This document shows, in pieces, positions 1 to 5,675 of a DNA stretch of 6,074 bases; positions within the stretch are counted from its first letter, which is position 1; each line of letters starts with the position of its first letter. Made by a program: the position numbers and the translations under genes. The stretch is from positions 1 through 6,074 of the forward strand of contig CAMNBY010000195.1 in the NCBI GenBank assembly GCA_946533615.1. Direction: 5' to 3'. The stretch comes from an uncultured Clostridia bacterium (GTDB lineage: Bacteria; Bacillota; Clostridia; Oscillospirales; Ruminococcaceae). The notes beneath the pieces were generated by a model, which worked only from the letters and a program-made list of their open reading frames with translations, had not been told where the DNA came from and ran no database searches.

Positions 1-54
1 AAAAGCTTTGTTTTATCCGTACTAACCGCCGCTTCCGTCCTGCTTGCAGGCTGC
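1..54 (+). other. Lipoprotein signal peptide with lipobox (5'-truncated)
   Basis: The first 18 visible codons encode a hydrophobic helix rich in Val, Leu and Ala that ends in L-A-G-C. The Cys at 52-54 would be diacylglycerol-modified and become the first residue of the mature protein after signal peptidase II cleavage. The residues after it (GSSDSSGSGDKK) form the flexible tether usual for Gram-positive binding lipoproteins. The positively charged start is mostly outside the window. Confidence 0.88.
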
Positions 55-840
55 GGCTCCTCCGACAGCTCCGGCTCGGGAGATAAAAAGACAGACGTAA
101 AGACGATCAAGGCCGCGACGCTCGGCTCGCCCTCGCCCTATATCGTAGTAGAAGAGGACGGCACCGTCACGGGCTACGACTTCAAGGTGCTGAAGGAGGT
201 CTTCAACAGGCTGCCGCAGTACGAGCTCGAGATCGTCGTGACCGACATCGGCTCCGTGTTTACGGGAGTTCAGTCGGGGCTTTACGACATCGGCGTCAAC
301 AACTTTTCCTACAACGCCGAGAGAGCCGAGACCTATCTCTACTCCTACCCCTATGATACCGTGAGCTATGTGTTCCTCACCAAGGACGGCTCTGTAAAGT
401 CGTTTGAGGACGCAGCTGGCAAGAGCTTCCACGGAACCGCAGGCATCTCCGTTACCAACGCCGTCGAGGCTTGGAACGAAAAGAACCCCGACAAGGCGAT
501 CAAGGTAGAATACGTTGAGCAGGGCACCAACATTGCGCAGGAGGTATATGACGGCACCGTTGAGTTCACGATCATGGACAAGGCAATGGCCGTTGAGTAC
601 GAGAAGAACTACAGCTACGGCCTTGTGGCGGTAGACGTTCCGCCCGAGGAGGCAAAGACGATCGCAGAAAACTCGTGGACTTACTTCCTGTTCTCGAAGG
701 AGAACGATGCGCTCCGTCAGGAGATAAACGCTGTGCTCAAGGAGCTCCGCGATGACGGCACGCTCACCAAGTACGGCGAGGAGGTATTCGGCTTTGACAC
801 TGCTCCCGATGCCTCGCAGTACGAAAAGACGCTGAACTGA
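1..840 (+). CDS. Amino-acid ABC transporter substrate-binding lipoprotein (SBP_bac_3 family), 5'-partial
   Basis: This is the extracellular solute receptor of an ABC importer for amino acids, anchored to the outer face of the membrane by a lipid. The frame is open from base 1 and gives 279 visible residues. It begins inside a signal peptide: a hydrophobic stretch ends in LLAGC (Cys18 of the visible protein), followed by a Ser/Gly/Asp/Lys linker. Only a few N-terminal codons (Met plus basic residues) should be missing. The family pattern follows: GYDFKVLKEV near residues 58-67, then NNFSYNAER with Arg108 at the position that in HisJ/LAO-type proteins holds the ligand carboxylate, then the second-lobe element FTIMDKAMAVEY with Asp193 as the likely amino-group ligand. 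The C-terminal end, LKELRDDGTLTKYGEEVFG, is typical. Ligand specificity cannot be read directly. Its position before thiol and C-S lyase genes suggests cystine or another sulfur amino acid (inference). No permease or ATPase gene follows it, so those lie upstream or elsewhere. Confidence 0.93.
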   Translation, partial: KSFVLSVLTAASVLLAGCGSSDSSGSGDKKTDVKTIKAATLGSPSPYIVVEEDGTVTGYDFKVLKEVFNRLPQYELEIVVTDIGSVFTGVQSGLYDIGVNNFSYNAERAETYLYSYPYDTVSYVFLTKDGSVKSFEDAAGKSFHGTAGISVTNAVEAWNEKNPDKAIKVEYVEQGTNIAQEVYDGTVEFTIMDKAMAVEYEKNYSYGLVAVDVPPEEAKTIAENSWTYFLFSKENDALRQEINAVLKELRDDGTLTKYGEEVFGFDTAPDASQYEKTLN

Positions 841-849
841 GGTGAGGAG
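841..849 (+). promoter_or_regulatory. Ribosome binding site deciding the start of the first GST gene
   Basis: GGTGAGGAG follows the stop of the binding-protein gene directly. An in-frame GTG at 842 lies inside this purine-rich element, so the ATG at 851 is the better start. If the GGTGA part pairs with the 16S 3' end, the distance to 851 is suitable. The GAGGAG part on its own would be too close. Confidence 0.65.
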
Positions 850-850
850 A

Positions 851-1813
851 ATGGCTGAGATCAAAAGAGTTTTGGAGGAGCAGCTCGCTCCCGAGATAGA
901 CAAAGAGACAGGCGCCTTCCACAGACAGCAGAACCTTTTCACCACTCCCTTCGGGGAGGGCGAGGGGAAGCTGCCCGTAGAAGCCGGCAGATACAGGCTG
1001 ATAGTTTCGCCTGTCTGCCCCTGGGCGCACAGGCAGCGGATAGTGCTTTCGCTGCTCGGACTTGACGAGGTCATCAGCACAGGCATCACCTACCCGATAA
1101 GGACAGAGCGCGGCTGGATATTCTCCGACTATGAAGGCGGCGTTGACCCTGTGCTCGGGGTGGAGAGCCTTGACGATGTATATCTCGCAACGGATCCGGA
1201 CTACAAGGGCAGGGCGACTGTCCCTGCTGTTATAGACCTTACCACCGGCAAGGTGGTGCAGAACGATTATCACAGGCTCTCAAACTACTTTGAGGTTGAG
1301 TGGAAAAGGTTCCATAAGCCCGGCGCACCCGACCTCTATCCCGAGGAGCTCCGCGGCGAGATCGACGCCCTGAACGAGATCATCTTCAACGATGTGAACA
1401 ACGGCGTTTACAAGGCAGGCTTCGCAAGGTCGCAGCAGGCGTATGAAGCGGCCTACGACACGCTCTTTGCAAGGCTCGACGAGCTTGAGGAGAGGCTCTC
1501 TCATTCGAGATACCTCTTAGGCGACAGGCTCACCGATGCGGACATACGCCTCTGGGTAACGCTTGTGAGATTCGATGCGGCGTATAATCTTCAGTTCAAG
1601 GTGAACCGCAACAAGCTCATCGACTTCCCGAACCTCTGGAACTACGCGAAGGAGCTGTATCAGATACCTGCGTTCAGAAACACCACGAGCTTTGACGGGA
1701 TAAAGCGCGGATACCTGCTGAACCCCTCGCGCAACACCTTCGGGATACTGTCGAAGGGGCCCGATCTTTCGATCTGGGAGCAGCCGCATGACCGCGAAAG
1801 GGAGTATGCCTGA
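851..1813 (+). CDS. Glutathionyl-hydroquinone reductase-like (Xi-class) glutathione S-transferase, paralogue 1
   Basis: This cytosolic 320-residue protein belongs to the YqjG/ECM4/PcpF family (COG0435), whose members are about 320-330 residues. Known members use a catalytic Cys to reduce glutathionyl-hydroquinones, releasing the hydroquinone and a glutathione disulfide. The N-terminal thioredoxin-like domain carries EAGRYRL (44-50) and the active-site motif CPWAHR with Cys56. A GW at 88-89 matches the conserved Trp region, and TVPAVID at 123-129 holds the cis-Pro. The helical C-terminal domain has the family signature VNNGVYKAGFA (182-192), then RYLLGDRLTDADIRL and TLVRFDAAY, and ends SKGP near 301-304. 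The usual NES(S/A)EI element after the cis-Pro strand is N-D-Y here (138-140), so glutathione binding may differ. It starts 10 nt after the binding-protein gene and overlaps the GNAT gene by 1 nt. The family call is firm. The substrate and even the thiol are unknown, because most Clostridia do not make glutathione. Confidence 0.92.
   Translation: MAEIKRVLEEQLAPEIDKETGAFHRQQNLFTTPFGEGEGKLPVEAGRYRLIVSPVCPWAHRQRIVLSLLGLDEVISTGITYPIRTERGWIFSDYEGGVDPVLGVESLDDVYLATDPDYKGRATVPAVIDLTTGKVVQNDYHRLSNYFEVEWKRFHKPGAPDLYPEELRGEIDALNEIIFNDVNNGVYKAGFARSQQAYEAAYDTLFARLDELEERLSHSRYLLGDRLTDADIRLWVTLVRFDAAYNLQFKVNRNKLIDFPNLWNYAKELYQIPAFRNTTSFDGIKRGYLLNPSRNTFGILSKGPDLSIWEQPHDREREYA
1797..1804 (+). promoter_or_regulatory. 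Ribosome binding site for the GNAT gene, inside the end of the GST gene
   Basis: AAAGGGAG lies within the last codons of the upstream GST gene, with 8 nt between it and the ATG at 1813. The stop and start share a base (TGATG), an arrangement that favours translational coupling and supports ATG 1813 as the start. Confidence 0.7.
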
Positions 1814-2286
1814 TGAGCATACGGGTCAAGACCGACAAGGAAAATGTTGACTGGCAGGCCGTGGCCGATCTGCTAAGCTTCTACGGGCTGAGTCATTTCT
1901 CGGCAGAGGAGCAGGAGCAGGTTTTCAAAAACAGCGCGGTCGTCGCGTTCATTTACGATGACGACAGGCTTATCGGCTGCGGCAGAGCCCTTTCCGACGG
2001 GCTGTGTCAGGCGGCGATATACAACATCGCCCTTAATGAAGGATACCACGGCAGGCAGCTCGGAAGACTGCTGATAGAGTCGATACTCAAGCAGGTCGAG
2101 GGACAGACGGTGATACTTTACACCCATCCGCAGACCGTTGCGATGTACGAGAAGTTCGGCTTCCGCCGCCAGAAAACAGGCTTTGTGCTTTTTTCGGGCG
2201 GCGCCGAACGGATAAAACAGATGGAGGAGATGGATTTTCTCCTGCCCGAGGGCTACCGCTTCGGCAACCCCGATTATGACAGTTAG
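1813..2286 (+). CDS. GNAT-family N-acetyltransferase
   Basis: This is a small single-domain cytosolic acetyltransferase of 157 residues, the normal GNAT length, that would move an acetyl group from acetyl-CoA to an amine. The fold order is visible. The N-terminal helices are near 13-40, and a beta hairpin VVAFIYDDDRLIGCGRALSDG spans 43-63. The acetyl-CoA-binding motif A strand and loop follow: IYNIALNEGYHGRQLGRLLIES, with the pyrophosphate loop around HGRQLGR at 79-85. Motif B, YEKFGF at 112-117, comes after a variable loop. The subfamily resembles uncharacterised GNATs with the IGxGRALSDG hairpin, so the acceptor is not known. It sits between two paralogous GST genes and overlaps the first by 1 nt. 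Bacillus subtilis operons for S-substituted cysteines (ytmI, yxe) also pair a GNAT with amino-acid transporters. This makes an S-conjugated cysteine a reasonable guess for the acceptor, but nothing in this sequence proves it. Confidence 0.9.
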   Translation: MSIRVKTDKENVDWQAVADLLSFYGLSHFSAEEQEQVFKNSAVVAFIYDDDRLIGCGRALSDGLCQAAIYNIALNEGYHGRQLGRLLIESILKQVEGQTVILYTHPQTVAMYEKFGFRRQKTGFVLFSGGAERIKQMEEMDFLLPEGYRFGNPDYDS

Positions 2287-2294
2287 GAAGTGAT
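2285..2294 (+). promoter_or_regulatory. Ribosome binding site deciding the start of the second GST gene
   Basis: AGGAAGTGAT differs at one position from the extended Shine-Dalgarno AGGAGGTGAT and overlaps the TAG stop of the GNAT gene. A GTG at 2290 in the same frame is part of this element and therefore an unlikely start. The ATG at 2299 is at a workable distance and gives a protein that aligns with its paralogue. Confidence 0.75.
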
Positions 2295-2298
2295 ATAT

Positions 2299-3288
2299 AT
2301 GAATCAAAGAGTCAGAGATGACTGGCTGCACTCAAAGGACAGATACGACAAGGTCGGACGCTACACACGCCAGAAGATACGCTTCACCACACCCTTCGGC
2401 GACGGCGAGGGCGAGCTTCCGGTTGAGGCAGGGAGATACAGGCTCATCTGGGCGCCTGTCTGCCCGTGGGCTCACCGCTCGGTCATCGTCCGCAAGCTGC
2501 TGGGGCTCGAGGACGTTATAAGCCTTGGAACGCTTGATCCCAAGCGCCCCGAGGACAACAAGGGCGACTGGGCTTTCAGCCTCGACCCCGACGGCCGTGA
2601 CCCTGTCCTCGGAGTAAAGTATCTCAACGAGCTTTACCTGAATGCAGACCCGGATTACGACAGGCGTGCAACGGTCCCTGCGCTGGTGGATGTGACCACA
2701 AAAAAGGTCGTGAACAACGACTACTGGAACCTCACGCTCTACTACGAGACAAAGTTCAAAAAGTTCCACAAGCCCGGCGCTCCCGACCTCTATCCCGAGG
2801 AGCTGAGAGAGGACATAGATGCACTCAACGAGATCATCTATCACGAGGTGAACAACGGCGTTTACAGAGCAGGCTTCGCCAAGAGCCAGCAGGCCTATGA
2901 GGAGGCCTACGATACCGTATTCAAGCGCCTCGACTGGCTTGAGGAGCGGCTCGAGAACAGAAGATACCTCTTCGGCGACAAGATCACCGAATCGGACGTA
3001 AGGCTTTACGTTACGCTCGCGCGTTTTGACTGCGCGTACTACAACGCTTTCAGGGTGGATCGCAACAGGATCCGCGACTACAAGAACCTCTGGGCTTATG
3101 CAAGAGATCTTTACTCTATAGATGCCTTCGGCGGCACCACGGATTTTGATGCTATCAAGAAGCACTACCACCTTGACTGCCAGATAGATAATATTTACAG
3201 CATTATACCGAAGGGCCCCGAGATCGAGAGCTGGAAGAAGCCTCACGGCAGAGAGCGCCTTGACGGCACAGGATATATCATAGATTGA
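2299..3288 (+). CDS. Glutathionyl-hydroquinone reductase-like (Xi-class) glutathione S-transferase, paralogue 2
   Basis: The 329-residue protein is full length for the YqjG/ECM4 family and closely related to the first GST gene. In the stretch after the ND-Y element (residues 153-242) I count 66 of 90 identical positions between the two. The active site is CPWAHR with Cys55, preceded by EAGRYRLIWAPV. It has DWAF at 90-93, the cis-Pro strand TVPALVD at 125-131, N-D-Y at 140-142 instead of the usual Glu-Ser pair, and the helical-domain signatures VNNGVYRAGFA, YLFGDKITESD and TLARFDCAY. It ends with IPKGPEIESW and PHGRER, resembling the PHGRD end of E. coli YqjG. The family role is cytosolic thiol-dependent reduction of S-conjugated hydroquinones or related electrophiles; the true substrate is unknown. 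It starts 12 nt after the GNAT stop and is followed immediately by a hairpin. Two retained copies suggest different substrates or redox partners (inference). Confidence 0.92.
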   Translation: MNQRVRDDWLHSKDRYDKVGRYTRQKIRFTTPFGDGEGELPVEAGRYRLIWAPVCPWAHRSVIVRKLLGLEDVISLGTLDPKRPEDNKGDWAFSLDPDGRDPVLGVKYLNELYLNADPDYDRRATVPALVDVTTKKVVNNDYWNLTLYYETKFKKFHKPGAPDLYPEELREDIDALNEIIYHEVNNGVYRAGFAKSQQAYEEAYDTVFKRLDWLEERLENRRYLFGDKITESDVRLYVTLARFDCAYYNAFRVDRNRIRDYKNLWAYARDLYSIDAFGGTTDFDAIKKHYHLDCQIDNIYSIIPKGPEIESWKKPHGRERLDGTGYIID

Positions 3289-3290
3289 AA

Positions 3291-3317
3291 AAAGAGGCGC
3301 TGTCACGGCGCCTTTTT
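3291..3317 (+). terminator. Intrinsic terminator-like hairpin / possible attenuator inside the cluster
   Basis: The left arm AAAGAGGCGC (3291-3300) and right arm GCGCCTTTTT (3308-3317) form a 10-bp stem with one G-T wobble around a 7-nt loop (TGTCACG). The core is 5 G-C pairs, and the right arm ends in T5. It begins 2 nt after the second GST stop and ends 5 nt before the purine-rich ribosome binding region of the next gene. No room remains for a promoter between hairpin and gene. Expression of the downstream genes therefore needs read-through, or a promoter inside the preceding gene. The T-run is short, so partial termination or an mRNA-stabilising stem is as likely as a full stop. Confidence 0.6.
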
Positions 3318-3322
3318 GGTAA

Positions 3323-3327
3323 AGGAG
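3323..3327 (+). promoter_or_regulatory. Ribosome binding site deciding the start of the Cys/Met-metabolism PLP enzyme
   Basis: AGGAG within AAAGGAGA lies 8 nt before the ATG at 3336. The frame is open further upstream to a TTG at 3285, but that start would overlap the previous stop, run through the hairpin and lack a ribosome binding site, so 3336 is preferred. Confidence 0.8.
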
Positions 3328-3335
3328 AGATCACG

Positions 3336-4487
3336 ATGAGCAGAGCGTTTGAGACCCGATGTATACACGGCAGGGAGGATTCAAGGCTGAACGATGCCTT
3401 CCGCGCCGTAAGCTTCCCGATCTACCAGACGGCGACCTTTTCTCACATCGAGACAGGCCACAACGGCAGCGGCTTTGACTACACAAGGGAATCGAATCCG
3501 ACCCGGACGCACACCGAGGAAGCGGTGGCGGCTGTAGAGTCGGCGCGCCACGCGATAGGGTTCTCGTCGGGAATGGCGGCGATAAGCTGCTTCTTTGAGC
3601 TTTTCGGCAGGGGAGACCACGTCGTCTGTTCAGAGGATCTTTACGGGGGCGTGTTCCGCCTGCACAGGCTTGTGAGCGAAAAGAACGGCGTGGGCATCAC
3701 CTATGCCGATACCTCGGACCCTGACGAGCTTGCGGCGGCAATAAGGCCGGAGACAAAGGCGGTATATCTTGAAACGCCCACAAACCCGATGATGCACATT
3801 ACCGATATTCGCAGAGCCGCCGAGCTCGCGCACAGCAGGGGCGCTCTGCTTGCGGTGGACAACACGTTCCTCTCGCCGAGATTCCAGAATCCGCTGCTGC
3901 TTGGCGCAGATATAGTTATCCACAGCGCGAGCAAGTTCCTCTCAGGCCACAACGACACCGTTGCAGGATTTATCTGCCTTAACGATGACAGGCTCGCGGA
4001 GGAGCTGCGGCTGCTGGCAAAGACCACGGGCGCTTCGCTCTCTCCCTTTGACAGCTTTCTTGTGGAGAGGGGCATCAAGACGCTTGCGGTAAGAATGGAG
4101 CGCCAGCAGGAAAACGCACTTGCGCTGGCGGAGGTGCTGAACGGGCACCCAAGGGTAAGGGACGTCTGCTACGCAGGGCTTGCAGCGCACAAGGGGTATG
4201 AACTGAACCTGTCGCAGGCAAGCGGCTTCGGCAGCATGATCTCGCTGCACACCGACACCCCCGAGACAGCGCTCGGCGTGCTGCACAGGGTCAGGCTTTT
4301 CACCTTTGCCGAAAGCCTCGGCGGCACCGAGAGCCTTGTGACCTATCCGCTCGTCCAGACACATTCCGACGTTCCGCAGCAGCTGAAGGACAAGCTCGGC
4401 ATCGACGGGACGCTGCTGCGCATCTCGGTCGGGCTTGAAAACTCCGACGACCTCATCAGGGACATCACTCAGGCATTGGAGGGATAA
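3336..4487 (+). CDS. Trans-sulfuration PLP enzyme (cystathionine gamma-synthase / gamma-lyase family)
   Basis: This cytosolic fold-type I PLP enzyme of the Cys/Met-metabolism family (PF01053) has 383 residues, the usual length. Visible elements are YTR (49-51), which contacts the PLP phosphate of the neighbouring subunit; FSSGMAA (76-82), the phosphate loop; Tyr103 in EDLYGGVF, which stacks on the PLP ring; Asp175 in AVDNTF, which holds the pyridine nitrogen; and Lys200 in SASKFLSGHND, the Schiff-base lysine. ESLGGTESLV (326-335) and the carboxylate-binding Arg362 in LRISVGLE follow. Gly replaces the Cys of methionine gamma-lyase in the LYG motif, which argues against that enzyme. Asp48 and Glu326 match the Asp/Glu pair of E. 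coli cystathionine gamma-synthase, while characterised gamma-lyases often have Glu/Glu. Sequence alone does not separate gamma-synthase, gamma-lyase and O-acetylhomoserine-using enzymes safely. It lies 3 nt before a MalY/PatB-type lyase gene, which suggests joint work on cystathionine or another thioether. Confidence 0.92.
   Translation: MSRAFETRCIHGREDSRLNDAFRAVSFPIYQTATFSHIETGHNGSGFDYTRESNPTRTHTEEAVAAVESARHAIGFSSGMAAISCFFELFGRGDHVVCSEDLYGGVFRLHRLVSEKNGVGITYADTSDPDELAAAIRPETKAVYLETPTNPMMHITDIRRAAELAHSRGALLAVDNTFLSPRFQNPLLLGADIVIHSASKFLSGHNDTVAGFICLNDDRLAEELRLLAKTTGASLSPFDSFLVERGIKTLAVRMERQQENALALAEVLNGHPRVRDVCYAGLAAHKGYELNLSQASGFGSMISLHTDTPETALGVLHRVRLFTFAESLGGTESLVTYPLVQTHSDVPQQLKDKLGIDGTLLRISVGLENSDDLIRDITQALEG
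4478..4482 (+). promoter_or_regulatory. Ribosome binding site supporting a TTG start
   Basis: GGAGG lies in the last codons of the upstream PLP-enzyme gene, 8 nt before the TTG at 4491. No ATG or GTG in this frame is near enough. The TTG start gives the N-terminus MDRYDFDTVIDRRG, which is how MalY/PatB proteins usually begin. Confidence 0.8.
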
Positions 4488-4490
4488 TTT

Positions 4491-5675
4491 TTGGACAGAT
4501 ACGATTTTGATACAGTTATCGACAGGAGGGGGACGTCCTGCCTGAAACACGATTTCAAGGCCGAGCGCGGCTATCCCGAGGATGTGCTGCCCCTCTGGGT
4601 CGCAGACATGGATCTTCCCACTGCTCCCGAGATCACGGAGGCGATACGCCGAGCCGCGGATCACGGCATCTTCGGCTACACAGTGCCGAAGGCGGATTAC
4701 TGGGAGGCGGTGCTGAGCTGGTATGACGGCCACTTTGGCTACCGCCCGGACAGGCACAGCGCCGTCATCACGCCGGGGGTGGTCTTTGCGATCTCGGCCG
4801 CGATCAGAGCTTTCACGGACGAGGGCGATGCAGTGATCGTGCAGCCGCCGGTCTACTATCCGTTTTTCTCGGCCGTGACCGAAAACAACAGGCGCCTTGT
4901 CAAAAACGAGCTTGTTTATCGGGACGGGAGATACACGATCGACTTCGAGGACTTTGAAAACAAGATAAAGGAAAACAATGTCAGGCTGTTCGTGCTCTGT
5001 TCGCCGCACAATCCTGTCGGCAGAGTCTGGACAGAGCAGGAGCTGAAGACCGTAGGCGAGATCTGCGGCCGCCACGGGGTGCTCGTGATCTCCGACGAGA
5101 TACACAGCGACTTTGTAAGAAGCGGTCACAGGCACACGGTTTTTACAAACGCCTGTCCTCAGCTGCGTGACAGGGCGATCGTCTGCACAGCTCCGAGCAA
5201 GAGCTTCAATCTTGCAGGCTTGCAGATCTCGCATATCTTCATCGAGGACAGAGAGCTCCGCCGCAGGTTCAGGGCCGTGCTTTCCGCCGAGGGCTATTCC
5301 GAGGCGAACGCGCTCGGTCTTGCAGCGTCGAGAGCCGCCTATGAAAAGGGCATAAACTGGCTGCTGGAGTGCAGGAGCTATATCGAGGGGAACCTGCAAT
5401 ATCTGAAGGCTTTTCTTGCAGAGCGCCTGCCGCAGCTCAGGCTCGTTGAGCCCGAGGGTACTTACTTTGCGTGGATAGATTTTTCCGCACTCGGGCTTGA
5501 CAGGGCGGCGCTGAACCGCCTGATAATACACAAAGCGCACCTCTGGCTGGACGCAGGCCATATCTTCGGGGAGCGCTCGGAGCAGTTCCAGCGGATAGTC
5601 CTCGCCTCTCCGCGGACGATAATAGTGCGGGCTCTCACACAGCTTGAAAGGGCGATAAAGGAGGAATCAGAATGA
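4491..5675 (+). CDS. MalY/PatB-type PLP-dependent C-S beta-lyase (putative cystathionine beta-lyase)
   Basis: This 394-residue cytosolic fold-type I (class I/II aminotransferase-like) enzyme is of normal length for the MalY/PatB group. Known members break C-S bonds of cystathionine, cystine and S-substituted cysteines, giving pyruvate, ammonia and a thiol. The start FDTVIDRRGTSCLKHD and LPLWVADMDLPTAPEI (33-48) are group signatures. FGYTVP (61-66), QPPVYYPF (118-125), SPHNPVGRVW with Asn174, ISDEIHSDF with Asp202 contacting the pyridine nitrogen, and APSKSFNLAGLQ with the Schiff-base Lys237 follow in order. Arg374 in LASPR is the likely carboxylate anchor; the preceding RIN of the usual signature is RIV here. 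Start is a TTG with a good GGAGG. It begins 3 nt after the cystathionine gamma-synthase/lyase-type gene and overlaps the third GST gene by 4 nt (ATGA), so translation is probably coupled. The role in methionine synthesis versus conjugate breakdown is open. Confidence 0.92.
   Translation: MDRYDFDTVIDRRGTSCLKHDFKAERGYPEDVLPLWVADMDLPTAPEITEAIRRAADHGIFGYTVPKADYWEAVLSWYDGHFGYRPDRHSAVITPGVVFAISAAIRAFTDEGDAVIVQPPVYYPFFSAVTENNRRLVKNELVYRDGRYTIDFEDFENKIKENNVRLFVLCSPHNPVGRVWTEQELKTVGEICGRHGVLVISDEIHSDFVRSGHRHTVFTNACPQLRDRAIVCTAPSKSFNLAGLQISHIFIEDRELRRRFRAVLSAEGYSEANALGLAASRAAYEKGINWLLECRSYIEGNLQYLKAFLAERLPQLRLVEPEGTYFAWIDFSALGLDRAALNRLIIHKAHLWLDAGHIFGERSEQFQRIVLASPRTIIVRALTQLERAIKEESE
5659..5664 (+). 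promoter_or_regulatory. Ribosome binding site for the third GST gene
   Basis: A perfect AGGAGG lies inside the end of the MalY/PatB-type gene, 7 nt before the ATG at 5672. The start overlaps the upstream stop as ATGA. This is the strongest ribosome binding site in the window and suggests the third GST is well translated. Confidence 0.85.

Noticed and set aside
187..189. Start of the binding-protein gene at GTG 187
   Set aside because: The same frame is open back to base 1 and encodes a lipoprotein signal with lipobox, so the gene starts before the window and this GTG is internal.
842..850. GTG start for the first GST gene at 842
   Set aside because: The GTG lies within the purine-rich ribosome binding element; the ATG at 851 has better placement. 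The same reasoning rejects GTG 2290 for the second GST gene in favour of ATG 2299.
3173..3201. TTGACT followed by AT-rich sequence as an internal promoter for the downstream genes
   Set aside because: At 16-17 nt spacing the -10 position reads roughly TTTACA or TTACAG, a poor match. The better AT-rich hexamers are at wrong distances. It lies inside a coding region and is better explained by Asp-Asn-Ile-Tyr codons.
2332..3306. A 324-codon open frame on the minus strand opposite the second GST gene
   Set aside because: It is the mirror of a gene with clear Xi-class GST motifs; its protein is low-information and has no family features. A similar mirror frame occurs at 22-1089 and is rejected for the same reason.
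3285..3335. A 17-codon N-terminal extension of the Cys/Met-metabolism PLP enzyme starting at TTG 3285
   Set aside because: It overlaps the stop of the second GST gene, runs through the hairpin and has no ribosome binding site, while AAAGGAGA stands 8 nt before ATG 3336.
3336..4487. Methionine gamma-lyase as the identity of the first PLP enzyme
   Set aside because: The characteristic active-site Cys in the LYG motif is Gly here (DLYGG), and Glu326 is typical of cystathionine enzymes, so a gamma-synthase or gamma-lyase fits better.
3942..5561. A 539-codon open frame on the minus strand opposite the two PLP-enzyme genes
   Set aside because: It is antisense to two genes with full catalytic motifs, spans their junction, and its translation shows no recognisable domain. 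Such open antisense frames arise from GC-rich codon bias.
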